A DNA stretch of 64,000 bases. It comes from Anopheles merus. Lineage: Eukaryota; Arthropoda; Insecta; Diptera; Culicidae. Positions 1-14,900 of the stretch are shown in pieces. The stretch covers positions 18,102,889-18,166,888 of the forward strand of contig NC_054084.1 of NCBI RefSeq assembly GCF_017562075.2, in the 5' to 3' direction. The notes under the pieces are model-generated. The model made no database searches. It was given only the letters and a program-made list of their open reading frames with translations, and was not told the DNA's origin. The translations under genes and the position numbers were made by a program. Every line of letters begins with the position of its first letter. Position 1 is the stretch's first letter.

Positions 1-3000
1 ATGCTACGGCTGGTGCATTCGGCTAATCTCTGCATCGGTACGGGATGTGCGTTTTATTGACAGTGCACAAATGAACGACCGCGAAGAATGTGTCCCCGCG
101 GCGATTAATTAAAAGACAACCGACCCTCTTCTACCCACCCCGTAAACCATCGTGGCGTGTAGGCGTTTGTCGCGTAATGAGCCTGCCTGGCCTGGGAGCT
201 TACAAGTGTATAAAGGTGGTCGAACAAATTGCTCCACAAAAAAGCGCATCCAAAAGCCATCGCGGCTGACAGACGCAGCTGAACTTTCTGGTCGACAGTC
301 TCGTGAGCCTTTGAATCGAGACGCACCTTGCAATGGTGCGCCGTTTTTGGGAAAAAACGGTAAGGTGTTGACGCCACGCATATTGTGTTCGTCCTGGCGT
401 GAAGCGTTTGCGCGAAAGGTCGTGTGTCCCTGGGCCCTCGGTAGACTGCGACCGGTAATCGTGCGCATATCGAAACGCAAAACAAGTGTTTATTACAAAT
501 CACTCTTTGAATACATTAATATTTATAAAGAGCCTGCGTGTGCAGGTGCGTCGCCAGCGCCAAGTCGGCGTACGGTGAGAACGGTAGCTTTTTTCACCCT
601 CGCTCTTCGAGGTAAGACCACCGCTTATGATGGCCATCCGCTCTTGGAGGCATCACATTATGTGCCCAGCCTAGGCATCACATTGGTTGGAGGTTTGTTC
701 CCACAAAAGCGACGCAGCATTCGCGTTCGTTCGATCGGACGACCGGGGGAGGCTTAGGCAAAGGTTGCCCTGTAGGTCCTTATTTATCCGAACTCCCCGT
801 GCCGTGGCGGTGGTGTGGTACGGACGGACGCGTACTATGATATGCAGTGTAGCACATGCACGCATCATGCCGCGTATCGCCACGGTTCGGTGGCCGCGCC
901 GTTTCGCGAATGTCGGCCGTCGCTGTCGTCGCAGCCGTCGCGGTGGCGTGTAGTCTTGGGACGCACCGGTCCGTACGTTTATCGCGCACAGTCCATCGCG
1001 GGTGTCGCGTGAGAAGTGATCCTGTCAATCGGCCGTACGACGCGCGATGGCGACCGTTTGGTGCGTTGGGCAAGATCGTGGCAATTAGATTGCAACGGTG
1101 TAATTGATTAAAAACAGATTCAAGCTGCTGCCCAAGGGGGCCTGGGGAAAATGGGAGTAGGGGAAAGAGGGATGTTGCCTTATTCGGGATGACAGCTTAG
1201 CACGGCGGGTATGCGTTTTCGATAAATACGAGATTGCGTATGTAAAGAATCAGGTGGGCAGATAGTTGGTAGAGCGAAGCATTTAAATGTAGCTCGGTTA
1301 ATGAAGTAGAGCTATAGCAATATTACTTCATTAGTTCACTGAAGCTGTCAAGGGATAAGTGTTAAGAGTCGCAATAAATTACAGCAGAGTTACTTTGTAT
1401 ATAATCATAACTATAGCCGTTCCTGAGCATGGTAGCATGAAAATTAACGGTAGCAAGTACTTTTACCAACTGCCCTACGAAACGTTTGGCACGATTTAAA
1501 CGACTGTGTTACTGTATTTCCTCAGTATGTTTGTGACATCATTTTCGTTAAGGGCAAAACAATATTTCATGGGGTCAAATGATAGCAATTTTTAGTCCGT
1601 CTATTCCAAATGTTTGAGTATGATTTCATTCATTAGCCTGTACAACAAAAAAATAGATTGCTGTCGGATTTGTTACATGAATTGTTTGGTTTCAATGATG
1701 CTCCAATCTCAAATTTTATACTTTGTTTTTGTTTGAAGACATATGAAATACGAAATATAGACACAAGTCTAATTAGATTTATTTTCATTCCTTTGTTTAA
1801 GTCAGGTCTTGAGTTGTTTCTTTGAGGCGATTCAAAATATTCAAAGCATTTTTGGTAAAACCTTAATATTGATCCTTTTTGTATTTACTTTTGTACTTAA
1901 TCATTTCTGGAGTTATTGCTCAGTATTTTTTAAAGAATATTGTTTTAATATGATTTTCTCAGAGATTTAGTTTATTTCACTTTTCGTTGAGGCAATTCGG
2001 GATTATTAGAGAATTCTTGGAGTTTTACTGTAATTTAAGACTTGTTTATTCACTTATCTCGAATGGTTCTCATGGCATGGTTTAGCTCTTCGATACGTAA
2101 CAAACAAACCCCTACTCAAAAGCCAATCCTTAATGACCATTATTAAATGCCACATAAACCGAAATTGAATCAAGTGTCCTAAGAACGATCATATCATCTC
2201 GAGCGTAAACCGTAATGGTATTTAAAACAATTTCCATGCAACATTGGAACGCTCGAAACTGGAAACGGTTTTTATGCTTCCGTGTGTTTACTCGCTTCGC
2301 CATCCAGTGTATGCACGGTAATTGTTTGGATTGCGTAGAAAATGATTTCGAATCTCAACCGGAGCGGGTTCCGGGTTCGTTTCTACTTCAGCCAGCCTCG
2401 GTCGCGCCGATTCATCAAGGCCTCATTTTAATGTGATTGTAATAAAGCAAAAGGGAATTTGTTGGAGTGATCCTTTTTTTCCACCATGCCATCGCTGCTA
2501 GCCTTAGAACTCACGCCAGCCCATTAGATGTGCTTATAATAATTTAATTTATGTTTTGGGGCTTTTTTCTTCTGTTTTGTTTTAATAACATTAAAGGATA
2601 ATTAAACCCGAACAACAAGCTCGGTACCTACACGGAGTTGTCTCGTCCACATTGCCGGTTGATCTTCTCGAGCAACGAGCTTTATTCTCGCTTCCTTCTG
2701 TTCCTAACACAAACCTGCACTGACAGAACGGCCAAACGCCTGATGCTGCCTATCGACCGAAGCCGTCATACGATTCGGACCTTTGTTGTGACCTTCTTTG
2801 AACGCTTTGCTGAACATGGTCCAAGAATGAAGTGTTACCATCGTGATTAGTCCGAAAAGATGTGTTTGTGATGCTTATGTGTGTGTGTGAGTATCTGTAT
2901 GATCTGTTGCTGTGTCCATCTCGTTGGAACACAGTCCACTTGTCCTAGTCGGTGTCGGGGTCTTTGCCGTTGGGTCAAGTGTTTCCTTGTTTTGAGCGTT

Positions 3001-4433
3001 TTTTATCGCCCTCCAGAGCGGGCAGAGCCGAACACGGTGCAGGTTGAGGTCGCAGGCCGGAATCGGAAAACAGATAAACATTTACGATTTCTTACGCATT
3101 TATATCATTTTATACTGGCATCTCCCATTTGCTGATGTTGTCGCGACTACATCCTCCCCGGTGCTCTTGCCGGCCGCGGGTTCGCGGGTTCGCGTCGGGA
3201 CCTTCCAGGCAGGGCTGGCCTTTAATTGTTTTTCCGTCTCCTTGCTGGCGTTGTTTGTTTCCAGTTTATTTTCATTCATAAAATTTACTGTTTTGTCTCT
3301 GGCGGGCACGGGTGGATGCTGGCGAGGTGTTTCTCCAACGCAGTAGTCGGTGTCGGCGACGGTTGCTGCCCGCCATGGCTTGTAGAACGTGATTTGATGG
3401 TCGGGACGGGATGTTAAAGGTAATTTGTTGGTGTGCGTTGGAACTGCATTCGATCGATTGTCTTGCACACTCTGCACTCTGGAGGTGGATATGTGTTCGA
3501 AGATTATTGGAGGATTTATTGCCAACTCGAGCAGCAAAATGACTATATTGACTTCAACAAGGTGATCAATATCGATTTATGACTGGCGGATCGATTGAAA
3601 GCGATCATCATGCTTAATATTCACCATGTTTGGGTACATGTTTGTAAACCAGGGTACATGCTTGTTGGATGGTTTATACCGCTTTGTGAATAATGATTGA
3701 ATTCCCTTTTATACTCAATCGTTTAAATCTATTCTAAGCCATGTCTTGCTATAGTGCAAATCGTAGACAAGATTTGCTAGAATATTCAAGTGTCATAAAG
3801 AAGAGGTTCTAAAGCACAAAATATCTCAAACACTTCATCATGGTCGTAGTGTAGACTACTTTTTTGTTCATTCCTTCACTAAACCAAGGCTTGGCACCAT
3901 TCACCTTACGGTTTCCATTTTATTTTCCATTTAATTAACGCTTAATTTGGATATGGAGCCTATGATGTTGAGTATGCAGCTCCTTTTGAAGGTGGCTCGT
4001 AAGAGCACTGGGATTCATGAATGATGATGGTACCAAGCGCAGAAGCTGCTGGCTTCTCACAGCCGCACGATCACCAGATAATGAAGGCATCTAGAGGCAT
4101 AACAAAGGACATAGACCATCAGTTGTGCAAATCAAACCGTCGCTGCAACAAGAGGAAAAATACGCGGAAAAGTTTAGCATTACCGTTAGCACACTTAGTG
4201 CTCGCTTGGTAGGTACAGATCAGTTTGTGTGGGTCACAGGGGGCAGTTGAGGAGACATTTTTACGAGTTTTCCGTAGAAATGTTAACGTATGTGATAAAA
4301 ATTTGCCACCGCTTGCTGTATGTATGGGCGCGGGAATATGATGATTACATTTACGGCCCCACCGACTTGAGTTGAAAACCGTAGTCAGGCGGAAAAGCTA
4401 CCGAAGAGAAAGGAGCACTCGCAACCTGTGTGG

Positions 4434-4435
<2 letters not shown>

Positions 4436-4501
<66 letters not shown>

Positions 4502-4504
4502 TGT
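4436..4504. repeat. (GT)n microsatellite
   Basis: About 35 GT units run almost without interruption, with one GTGGTG break near the right end. It lies in the upstream region of Pox neuro, outside any supported exon. Confidence 0.95.
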
Positions 4505-7500
4505 CTGTAAAAGCAATGTGAAGGAGAATAATCGCCAAATTAAACGGATGCCACTGTTTGGTTGTTAAATTTCGCGAATGAACGACTGGAAACGGTTTTT
4601 ATCGACAGTTTCGCCGTGGTAGTTGATGGTTATTTGGGGGTTGCAGCGTGTGTTTTTTCTCTCACTTCTTCTTCTTCTTCGGTACCGCTTTCTCGCTGGG
4701 GTTTATGGGGTTTTGGGGTTTATGGCAGGGACTGGTGAGGACACAGCTTTCGGAGTTGACAACATATACACGGTCGCCATGTTGTGACTTTTTGTTGCAA
4801 TTTATTTGCATGCGCATCAAGGGAGAGAGACGTAATTTAAAAATGAATAGTGTTCGCAAAGTGTTTAAGGAAAGAAATGAATGTATGAAAAGTTACATAA
4901 AATACGTAGGAAATAGTAAAAAAATAAACCCGCACAAAAAACTGAGATGTATATTAAAAAAAAAAACTCAATCATCTTTCACTTCACTTCTCACAATTAT
5001 GCTCAATTTTTACGTTTTGGTCCTTCGAACCGGATGTGTGAAATAGTTTAACAAGATCAGCCATTTCATCGAACTTCTAAACTCAATTTGTTTGTTTTTA
5101 GAACGTGTTGGGATAATAAATATACCCTCCTTTACTATTGCCTTTACTTTATAAAGTCTTAGTTAGTAATAATAATTTTCAATACATTCATTTTTGGCAC
5201 TGACACTTTCAACTCAAATTGACCTTTGTTTTACAAAATGTAGCAGTGTAGTGAATGTATCCGTTTACCCTTCTGTTTATTCAAATGGATTTTATTTCAA
5301 TGATAATTGTTATATGTTTCAAGAATAGGATCTTATTGATAGTAAAATTATCTACGATAGTTTCAAATTCTTGCTTTGAATGCCTAAAACCTTCCATTGG
5401 ACTACGATAAACATACTTTGGAAGGAATTTAGAATGTGATTTCTCTTACTTCATGTATCGTTTCTAGGGTATTTCGAAATTCTTTTCAAGATTTCGTTTT
5501 CGATAGCCTTACGCCTGGAATGTACCTTTGCACCTCATTGAATTTGAATGTTATTTCCATACCCCAAACGGCTGGTTCATTTCGGCAGCGCAGTGTCACC
5601 AATCATTGTTGCTACATGCTACATCCCCAGCAGATTGTCCACACTCGCACACCAGAGCCGGATACGGCTTGGCATGGTTTAATCAGCACCCGAACCGGCA
5701 CCGGGGCTTTTCCGGAACGACCAAACACTTAAACGCGATCCCTCGCTGCTGCCACTTTCACCCAAAATATCAGAATGATAAATATTTATGAAGAGACAAA
5801 GTTCAACAACCATATCCTTGGGCTGCGGTGGAATAAGTTTCACTCCTCGTCCTTCGAGGGCAAAGAGTGTAAGGCATTTTGGCCACGGTTGACCACGCAT
5901 CGGCGTGGTACGTAAAAACGCGTGACGCAGGACATAAGTTTTTGGCCGGTAGCCCTGCGAAAGCCATTGCGCGCACGATGGGTATTTGCATAAACCTATC
6001 ATCGCCCCCCCCCCCATCGTAGGTGCGAGTCCTTGCGGTGTGTAAACAGAGAGCGAAATCCTTTTTTTGTGGGTGCGCGTGCGTTCCGTTCCTGCGGGTA
6101 TGATTAATTAGGCAAAATCAATCATAAAAACAGGCTCCCTGTTCGGTGGCATACGCGTTCGTGGGATGTGCGCCGTGTCGCAGCGTAAAGATTGCCCGGC
6201 CTAGGTATGACCCACAGTATGCTAACGGTGGCCACCATTACGGGGGCTGGTGCGTATTTGGTAACGATTTTTATGCCTTTTTCGTATAATCAGTTTGTTT
6301 AATTCGCACAAAAGTTAGCTATTCAAATGACCACCGTGCGCCCAAATGGCTAACGATAAAAGTGCTTTCCCTCTATGGAGACCGTTTCCTGCACCGAATT
6401 GAGTTCTTAAGGGAGCGGGGTGAGTGTGTAATACTTTTCTGAAGGGAGAAGGCGTCGTAGCCGAGGGAGAACATTTCGTTGCTTCTAATTAAACACCAAC
6501 GGAACGCGTGAAAGCGTGCCCAATTTGCGATAACGCGCGAATTTGTTTATATTTTCCGCGAACGCGCCTAGTACCGCGTGGAAGTCGCGCTGAGTGCGTT
6601 TGCCGCAAGCGTCTAGCCATTTTAGGCGGAGTAGGAGTTCACCAAGAAAGCGAGTCACTATACGTGGGCGTTGCGGAAAATAGCGATTGTATTAATGAGC
6701 TACTAAAATGTGTAAGCCCCGGCCGAGCAGCGTGTGTTCCTTCGTTCCGGCCTTACCGTGGCGATGCGTGGTGTTGAAATGGGCTTAAGGGGGGAGAAGA
6801 GTGTTTGGCTGCCACCCCTCCTCCCATCTTGTTGGAAGACCTCCAGGCTGGAACGACTCTCCGCATGACGTGACCATAAAATTATTCGCCAAATCAAGCC
6901 GCACAGCGAGCGTTAGGTTGTATTTTGCGCGTCTAGTTTCCGCTCCGTCTAGTTGGACTACTGCTGCGCCTGAAGTGCAAATCATACGCCAAGGTCTAAC
7001 AGTAATCAGGACGTGGTGGCTGCAGGTTGAGGAAAGGGACAGCAGATGTAATTATGAACCTAATGAAAGTAAACAACTACCAGCAGGAAAAAAAGGTGTT
7101 TGGATGATGATGGAGCAGGGCGCAGAGGATATGGTTGCGAATATCATTATTTAATTAAAAGTCGCTATGACTCGATTGAGAGCTAACCGGTGGTTTAATG
7201 CCTAATGTATCGAATGATTTCATTTCAGATTGTTTTCTACCTGATTTGGTTTTTATTTTGTAGTTTAAATAATTTATTTTTTTGTCTTTGTTGTTTTACT
7301 TTATCGTATCACTCGGTAAGGCATTTCCATAAAAAATTGTTTTAAATTTGTTTTGTTTGTTTTTTCGTGATTATTTGTTTATTTTGCTTGTTTTTGTCCT
7401 GTTTTGGGTGATTTTGACGTATTTATATATAGTCTTTATTTTTCTTTATTTTTTATTCATTAATGAAATTGATTGCACATTAGTATGTTTGATTGTTAGA

Positions 7501-8652
7501 TGACCTACAAGTGCAGTTGTTTGCAGTTTTAGAAGTTTGTTTCAATTTTATCATTATTTAAAATGCTTTACACAGATTTTATCTTTACTTTTTTCGAATT
7601 TTTACTAGTGGTTTTATTCATGAGCGCTGGTTCCGATCGTATTGCTCACATTTTGATGTTATTACGATCGTATTCAAAATGTAAATTTAGATCGTTGCAA
7701 TGAATAGTAAAATAAAGCTTTCTTTCTACAATTGCTTAATACGCTGCATGACCCTCATAGTATTTCTTTTCTTTTTGATTACAACTGTTCAAACATTTGT
7801 TCCACGATCCTGCATCATTACGGCGCGACCAGACCGACCAAGCCGCACCGTTTCATTCACCTTGTTCCGCAGGTTTATTATGCTTGAATCATATCCTCGA
7901 AAAGAAAGCACCATCAAAGTGGAACGGTTTTTTATGTTCTCCTCTCAACGGCGGGCAACGGGGCAAGAATAGAGAAAGGTGGGGGAAAGGATTTTGTGTT
8001 TTACCGGCCACGAGTTTTACGAGGTTTTATGCATAGGCCTTCCCCGAGGACATTAATGCTATCGTCGCGCGAAAGCAGGACGAATTTTCTTTTCACCACC
8101 ACCATCACCACTGCCGACAGGTACACTCACCAGCAGCCGGCACGATGTGTGTGCACTTTCGGGCGCCTTTTCGGTGCGTTATGCTAATTTATTCCTCTTA
8201 AAAGGCGTTAATTAATGAAATTACAATATTTTCACAGTATAAATCCGTCCGCGACGTTGAAACAAGAGGGAATGGAGGGTGTTGAGTAGTGTGTTGATGT
8301 TGAGTTTTGGGGCGTTGACTGGGACGTGAGCTTTAACTTTTGTACCCTATGTTTATGTGTGTTCTGTTGTTTTTTTCTTCTGTGGTTGTTTTTCTTTGGG
8401 GTGGATTATCAAAGGTCCTTAACATGGGTTGTTTTTTGCTTCTGTCGCGTTCGACCACACCGGTCGATTGTTGATTCACCTGTACCGAAAGGCAGCTGAG
8501 CTCGTGCCCGGCGGATTGGTGGCTAACATTTTGGGCCCACCGCATCGCGCGGGTCCCCAGGTCAAGGCACGCAAACCCATAACGCGTGGGCTTTAGCGTA
8601 AATTAAAACAATTCATCCCGGCTTTAGCAGCCCGCGGCACAAACCGTCACAA

Positions 8653-8702
8653 TATAAAATCGAATTTCGCTTCCCCATTTTCCCGTTACAGATTGTCTGC
8701 GA
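8653..8702 (+). promoter_or_regulatory. Possible Pox neuro core promoter or 5' UTR splice acceptor
   Basis: A TATAAA hexamer starts at 8653, about 250 bases before the Pox neuro start codon, so it could mark a core promoter. The same stretch also contains a pyrimidine-rich run ending in CCCGTTACAG near 8692. That looks equally like a 3' splice site for an upstream non-coding exon. The sequence alone cannot decide between the two readings. Confidence 0.3.
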
Positions 8703-8902
8703 GCATAGCCGCCGCCGTCGCGAGTCTGCACAGTGTGTGTGTCTGTGTCTAAGTGCAGTGCATCTCCAATCTTGAGATACATTCCGCCGAACGTGCATCC
8801 GGACGAAAACGACGACGGCGACCGGGGTCAGGGCAAAGCGAGACTAAAATATCTGATTTCAAGACGGCTATCAACGTGCCGCCGCTACCAACCATCGTCG
8901 AG

Positions 8903-8915
8903 ATGCCCCATACCG
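8903..8915 (+). CDS. Poxn: Poxn coding exon 1 (MPHT plus first base of Gly5)
   Basis: Only 13 coding bases lie between the ATG and a strong donor, GTAAGTGG at 8916. The next exon supplies GC to complete Gly5, so the protein starts MPHTGQAGVNQLGG. This matches the Drosophila Pox neuro N-terminus as I recall it, and that match decides the start. The 5' UTR continues leftwards for an unknown distance. Confidence 0.93.
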
Positions 8916-11900
8916 GTAAGTGGAAACGATCATTAGATTACGGCCATAATTTTCTTAGATTAAGCCCGTCCGATTAAGACTACCGATCGGCACGTAAGAA
9001 GGGTAGACGTCGATCGAGAGTGTGAGCCGACTTCGATAGCTGTCCGGTGCATCGCTACTGTATGTGGAGTGTTCGCACGAGTGGCGGATAATTTCGCACG
9101 CTCGCTTGACAGACACAGATCGAGCGAGACCTTCGCCGCAGCAGCAGTTGCGCGCTATGCGCGGACAATCCGGGTGGATGTTTTGGGCTCCACTTTGCAA
9201 CGGTCTGGCTGGAGCGTGTCGCGCGATTGCGCGTGATCGCAACGCGGCGATGCGTATCGGTTTGCGGAATGCATTTAGTGGGTATTATTGGAAAATGATC
9301 ACCCGCCAGCCCGGAGGCGGCGAGGGGAGTGAGTGGTAGACGAGCTCAGCGATCAGGTGGATCGCTTGGCACACCGATTGCCTTATGAGAGTGGACAGCT
9401 CCGCGAGCACGGCACGACCGGTTGCATTAAAAAGCCATCGCAGTTCGTTCTAGAAGCGGTCTGGTCTAATTGAAAAATAATACACCCTGAGTTTGAAGAC
9501 GGAGCTAATGCGGTGGCGCTTGCTAGGCGCTGTGGGTTGCAGTAAAAAGTCTTATTATAATTATTAGCGTAATAGTTGGAGGGTAATGCGTACCAGAGCT
9601 TAGCGTAGATTAAATTAAAGAGTTATGAGATTTTCATTTTCTTAAAGCCTGAGTTGGAAGCGAAAGTTATCGATTGCAAGGCACTTGGTGAGCTTTGGAA
9701 TTTAAATTAATTTTCATGCATTATATCCCACACTCTGCTGTGCCTGTTTCTATTAACGAACTTGATATTACGATTAAATAATCCCTCGTTACTTTTACTA
9801 TTCGAAGTTGTTTTAAGTAAGATTCATGGTCCCAGTCAAGTCATGTTCCATACAAATGCGTTATATAAATATGTGATTTTGGTGCTTAGTTCTTTTATAC
9901 TTTTTGTTTTAATTTGATATTCCTGACCTCTCTATTTCCGAGAATTCCACCAATCAGCTACACATAGAATTTAACAACTACTGTACACTAAATACACAAA
10001 AAATGAACAGAATTCTATAATAAATGTAATGAACACAGATGAAAGTTTGAATAATGTAATATTACTTTCTAAAATACAAAATATTCTTTATTTTTTCCTT
10101 TATTTGGCGCAACAATCGTTATGGGCACCAATATTTTATCATAATTTATCAAAATTAGTTTCATGATATATTGTAGGACCAAATACAACTAAATGAAATT
10201 TATTCGCGTACGAATGAAACATCAAAAGCTACCAAGGAGACGTGTTTTTATTAAAAATTTTACGATATGATTGTCACACTTGACCGATCATATTTACGAC
10301 AGGATAAGGAGCGAGAAAAATCAATCACAATTCGCACCTTCGGACAGAAAAATAAGTCATTATTTATCTGTGTGTAAAATCACTTAATAAAGCGGTACAA
10401 ATTAATTCGCCAAATTCTTCCACAGACACTGCACAAACCAAACACGGTACCCGTATGGGTCTGGTTTGTTTCCGACAGAAAAGTTGAATTTTGGCCCAAA
10501 CCGTGTCCGGGGTGTGAATGTGGTCAAAGTTGTTTAGTAACTTGCTGTATGATGCCCTCCTGCATCATTTTTGCAGTGGAACGAGCCGAAGAAAAGCAAC
10601 AGGAAAAGCAAAACAGAGAAGATCAGGGCAGGAAAAAGAGGCTTTACGTGAAGCTGAAAGTGACGTTACAGAACGCTTTCTCGAGCTGCAACACTTTTGC
10701 AGAACCGCTCCCAGCCGCGTTTGTATATTAATATTATTCACATTTGAAATGCTAACCGTTTTTCCGTGTGGCGTGTTTGTGCGAGTTTTGATTTTGGTCC
10801 CAGTTGGTTTTTTTTGGTTGTGGTTGCTCGATTCGGTGGCCAAACATCACGAAAGCGGTACACATTTTTCCCAGCAAAGGTAGACACGGGGATTGCGACC
10901 GGCACGCGGAAAGCTGAGCATGATGCTTTGAAACATTTTATCCTGAAACAGTCTGCGCTACTGTTTTGTGCATAAATTGATAGTTTTTACACACGCTTAA
11001 CACACACACACATACTCTCGAGTGATGGTGGCGACGGCGACGATGGTCTGCGTATGAAAAAGTGGAAGAATTCTGCCCAACGATTTTGCAAACCAGAAGC
11101 GAAACGAGTAACGTGCGTGCGTGTGTGAGAATATGGTTTTTGCTGCTGCTGGTCAGTTGTGGCGGAATTCCTGCCAGTCAGTAGCGCATCGGCCAGTTGG
11201 TCTCTGTTAGCACCAGCATCGCCGCACCATCATCATCGTTCGCGCGATCGACTCCCGATCAACGCCAAACGCGCAACCGGTAGCGATCCCATCAGAGCTA
11301 AAGTCGGGCCCTCATCGCGCCTGTAAAGTGGTGGACGAGTGTGATGTTGTTCTCGCCGATTTGCTTCACTTTTTCGTCACTTCGCAGGTGTAGCAGGGTG
11401 AGGGGTAGGTGAGGGCTGGCAGTTGCGGGGGGCCGCGAACAGTGGTGACAGTTCTCCCGAGTACGGGTTGCGGTTCCGTACCGACTGCGGAACGGGATAA
11501 AATATAAAAATTATATTTACAGATTAGCTAATTTTTTATCTGTCTCATAATACAAGTTGTAATAATTTGAAGAATTTTATGCGCTGGACGAATCGCAATG
11601 GTTTCGAATTCTTCTCTGCACTGCCTTCATTCTGGTTTCGTACGAGTGCGACCGGGTAGAGCGTGATGCGTTTTTCGTGCGCGTATGGTCTTGGATAGGT
11701 GGCGTGGCATGATGATTATACGCACAGTGGCATTTGTGATGCATTTTGGAGGGAAAAATTGACATAATTAGAGGTTTTTGGAATGGACAATTTATTTCAG
11801 TGATTTAAAAATGTTTAGCAATTTTTAATTGCTTATAATTATAACTATATTAAGATATTTTATTTTGCCATTTTGGATGCTTAGATTATAGCGTAACTAA

Positions 11901-14900
11901 ATCTGTACAGTATTAAATTACAATCAGAACACAAGCCAACTTTTTGGAACAGATAGATTCAAGTTTGATTGAAGATTATAAACATTTTTGTAAGAAATTG
12001 TTGTTTGTTGGAATTGTTGAATTCTTGTAGTCATAGAAAGTTAAAGTTAATATTCGATAGAAATGCATTAAACTCAGAAAAGCAATTAAGCTCTCGATAT
12101 TATTGCAAAAGAAATTAAATTTTGAAAATAGCATTTGGAGGAACTTGTTTATTCATTACGATTGCTTAAGTATTCATTATTCAAAGTGTTCATATTTGTA
12201 GTGCTAGAGAAAACATTAAGGAACAACTTATATTAATATTGAAACTAAATAGAACTCTTGCATTGCATTGGGGACGTATCTCTGCATTAAACATCGGAGT
12301 AATCTGAACAATATTAATTTTATATTCTCTCCAAAGTAATGAAAATTTTAATTTTTTTTTCTAAATGAATTTCAGAGATTATCAAATTATATTGAACATT
12401 ATCGATAAATTATATCGAAATTATTATCTGAACAACATTTTCATCATGTCTTTATGTTCGCGTAGGACTTAAATATGAAACTTTCACAAGTGAATAATCA
12501 AAAGCTTTTAAATTCTTATAAAAAGTCATATTGTATAGCTAGATAAAATATATTTATCACGAAATTTAATTATGTGTTTGATTACATTAAGATTTGTCTT
12601 TAAAATCGAATAAGTTTAAATAACAAACTCATTTTCTACCATGACACGTATTCATATTAATACTCTTTTGGCCAACACCTGCCAGTCGCCATACCCACGG
12701 TGCTTAATCCCTACATTGTCCTGAGGGAAGCTTTACGCCAATGCGCACCAAACGCTGCGTCGGGGTGACGAGTCGACTTGATCGAACAAAACACACGCTC
12801 AATCGATGCAGCAGCGTCCAGCAGTGCGTCGGGCGAGAGTGATTTCCCATCACTTTAAATTGGATCGTCGTTTTTGCTTCTGCCGTTCGTGCGCAGGAGC
12901 GAACACATTATTCATTCCGCGATAGAGCTCGCGATATAAATCAAACCCCGTGGTGTGCTGGTGCCGTGCGCGTTGACTGGAAAGGATGGCGTTTTTGTTT
13001 TCCCACACCCCATCTGGAGGTACAGCCGGTTCAGGAGGAGGAGCGATTTGGGGAGCGCATCGTCTTATTTTTTGTATAGCACACTGTAACATCCGATTCC
13101 TCAGCGCAAGGACATCTTCAACCGGAGCGCAACGAGAGAGATGAAACCGAAGACACGCTAACGCGCAAATGATCTATGGTTCATGTGTGGTTCGATTCGG
13201 ACGCGGTGCCGATTGGAAGGACCGATCCGGAGGGAAGGGCTGTTTTTCATCCCAGCCGGAGCTTTTTCCAGCTTGCTTGCTTGCTGGGGTTTGCTTGTCA
13301 GTTTTCACGCGTTCGCGGGCGGTTGCGCTTCTTCTGAGCGGGCCCGTTCTTGACAATTAATTGACTGGAAGAATAGATTTATGCAATCGGTTCTGTGCGT
13401 ACGAGCGAGTGAGTGAGAAAATGACGAATGACGAGCAAACTGGAGGACGATGCTGTAGGATCCACTGAAAGCAATCATCGTCTGCTGAATGTTGGAAGGC
13501 TCCTGATCTTGAGCAGAGCAGGCGCAAAACATCACCGCTCATCAAATGATATGGTGCCGGTGTGGTTTTGTCAGTTTATGTCCATGGGCCGTGATTGAAG
13601 TGGAATTAATTCATTCGCGCAAACACTTTGGTGCAGCACCCCCTTTCCGGAACTGTGCGTGTGCGTCGAGGATGCTGGATGGTTGGTGAATTAATTGGCC
13701 CCGGCCCCGGACACGTACTAACGAACTCCCGAAGACCGGGAGTCGCTCGTTAAGTACACCGAGGCGCTCGTACTGAGTGGCCGCCTACAAGCGTTCGTAG
13801 CGTTTCTAAAACGCTTGTACCATGATTTATGCTTCAGCCACCGGGTCAGAGGCCCGCGAGGTGTGCCAGGTTCGGACGTGCGACAGGAAAACGGCTACAC
13901 GGATTGAGTTTCAACGGGCAGACAACGCACGAAGGGAAAAACTTCCCTACTACCGGACGGTTTTTATATCATCCAGTAAGCGTTTTTGAAGGGAGGATCG
14001 TTTTCTCTAACTACGCACTTGTTTTACTGCTTCATTTGCCACATTCAGCCCACAAGGAGACACGGTGCACTGGCATGGAGAAACTTCCTCACGGTTCACG
14101 GTTCACGCGGTGCGCCCAGGGAGGGTGCAAAGTGATGTTTTCAGGTGTTGTTACCATTTTATTTTCCTAATTAACGATGAACCACGCTTACTGCGGTTGT
14201 ATTTGGAGTGGAAAGAAGCTTTCAAATCTGGGAAGCTGTGGAGCACGGATTAGGAAAAGATGTAAGAGTCCCTTTCTCCCTGATCGCCTCCTCCTCGCGT
14301 GCTTCAGTTTCGTTTCGCTACCGACACGGGATATAAAGGGGTGTCGGTTTTCCAGGAAAAAGCGTACGCTCCAAACGTGGCCATGTGGGAGTTTGTGAGG
14401 GTACAGGGAGACACCGTAAAAGCTCCACAGGTCATGGCGCGTTGACAGACAGAACAGAAGCGGATCGTTAGCGGCGGGGTGGAGCCGAGCCAGCGAAACC
14501 TTAATCACTTCCCGCGAAGCTGTAACTGTTTGCTGGTTTTGGGGGCACCGGTTAATGGGGTAGGGTCCGACGAACAGGCGACTACCGTTTGGCTATGTTT
14601 TGGGCGTTTGAGAGGACGAGCGAGGGTTTTGGATGCTTTTCGCCTTTAGGGGGCGCCTTTTATGGATGCCTCATTTCCGGTGCGAGCTGCGAAGAAGATT
14701 AATCTTATTTTGTAGCAGAAAACACCCAATTTGTAGGAAGAAACAAAGTTCTACGAAGATTTGGAGGAACTGTGATTGATTTCTTGCATTTGTTTTCGTG
14801 GTGAACAAAACAGTATTGGTGTTTACATCTGTGATTAGTTACAACATTAATTCACGATACATTTCAAATGGTTATGCCCTTACCATGTCTAGAAACTATC

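Larger units (their letters stand above)
1..8902. other. Upstream region of Pox neuro; no supported gene
   Basis: I see no open frame with a recognisable domain, start and splice structure in these 8.9 kb. The longest frame (152-757, + strand) opens on GTG rather than ATG and has no family resemblance. GC-richer blocks (1-1100, 5500-7150, 7800-8900) alternate with AT-rich ones (about 1100-2200 and 7150-7750). A GT microsatellite lies near 4436-4504. The part nearest 8903 may hold the Pox neuro promoter or an upstream untranslated exon. Confidence 0.6.

Noticed and set aside
152..757. 201-codon + strand open frame at the left end
   Set aside because: It opens on GTG rather than ATG, has no recognisable domain and shows no supporting splice or promoter pattern.
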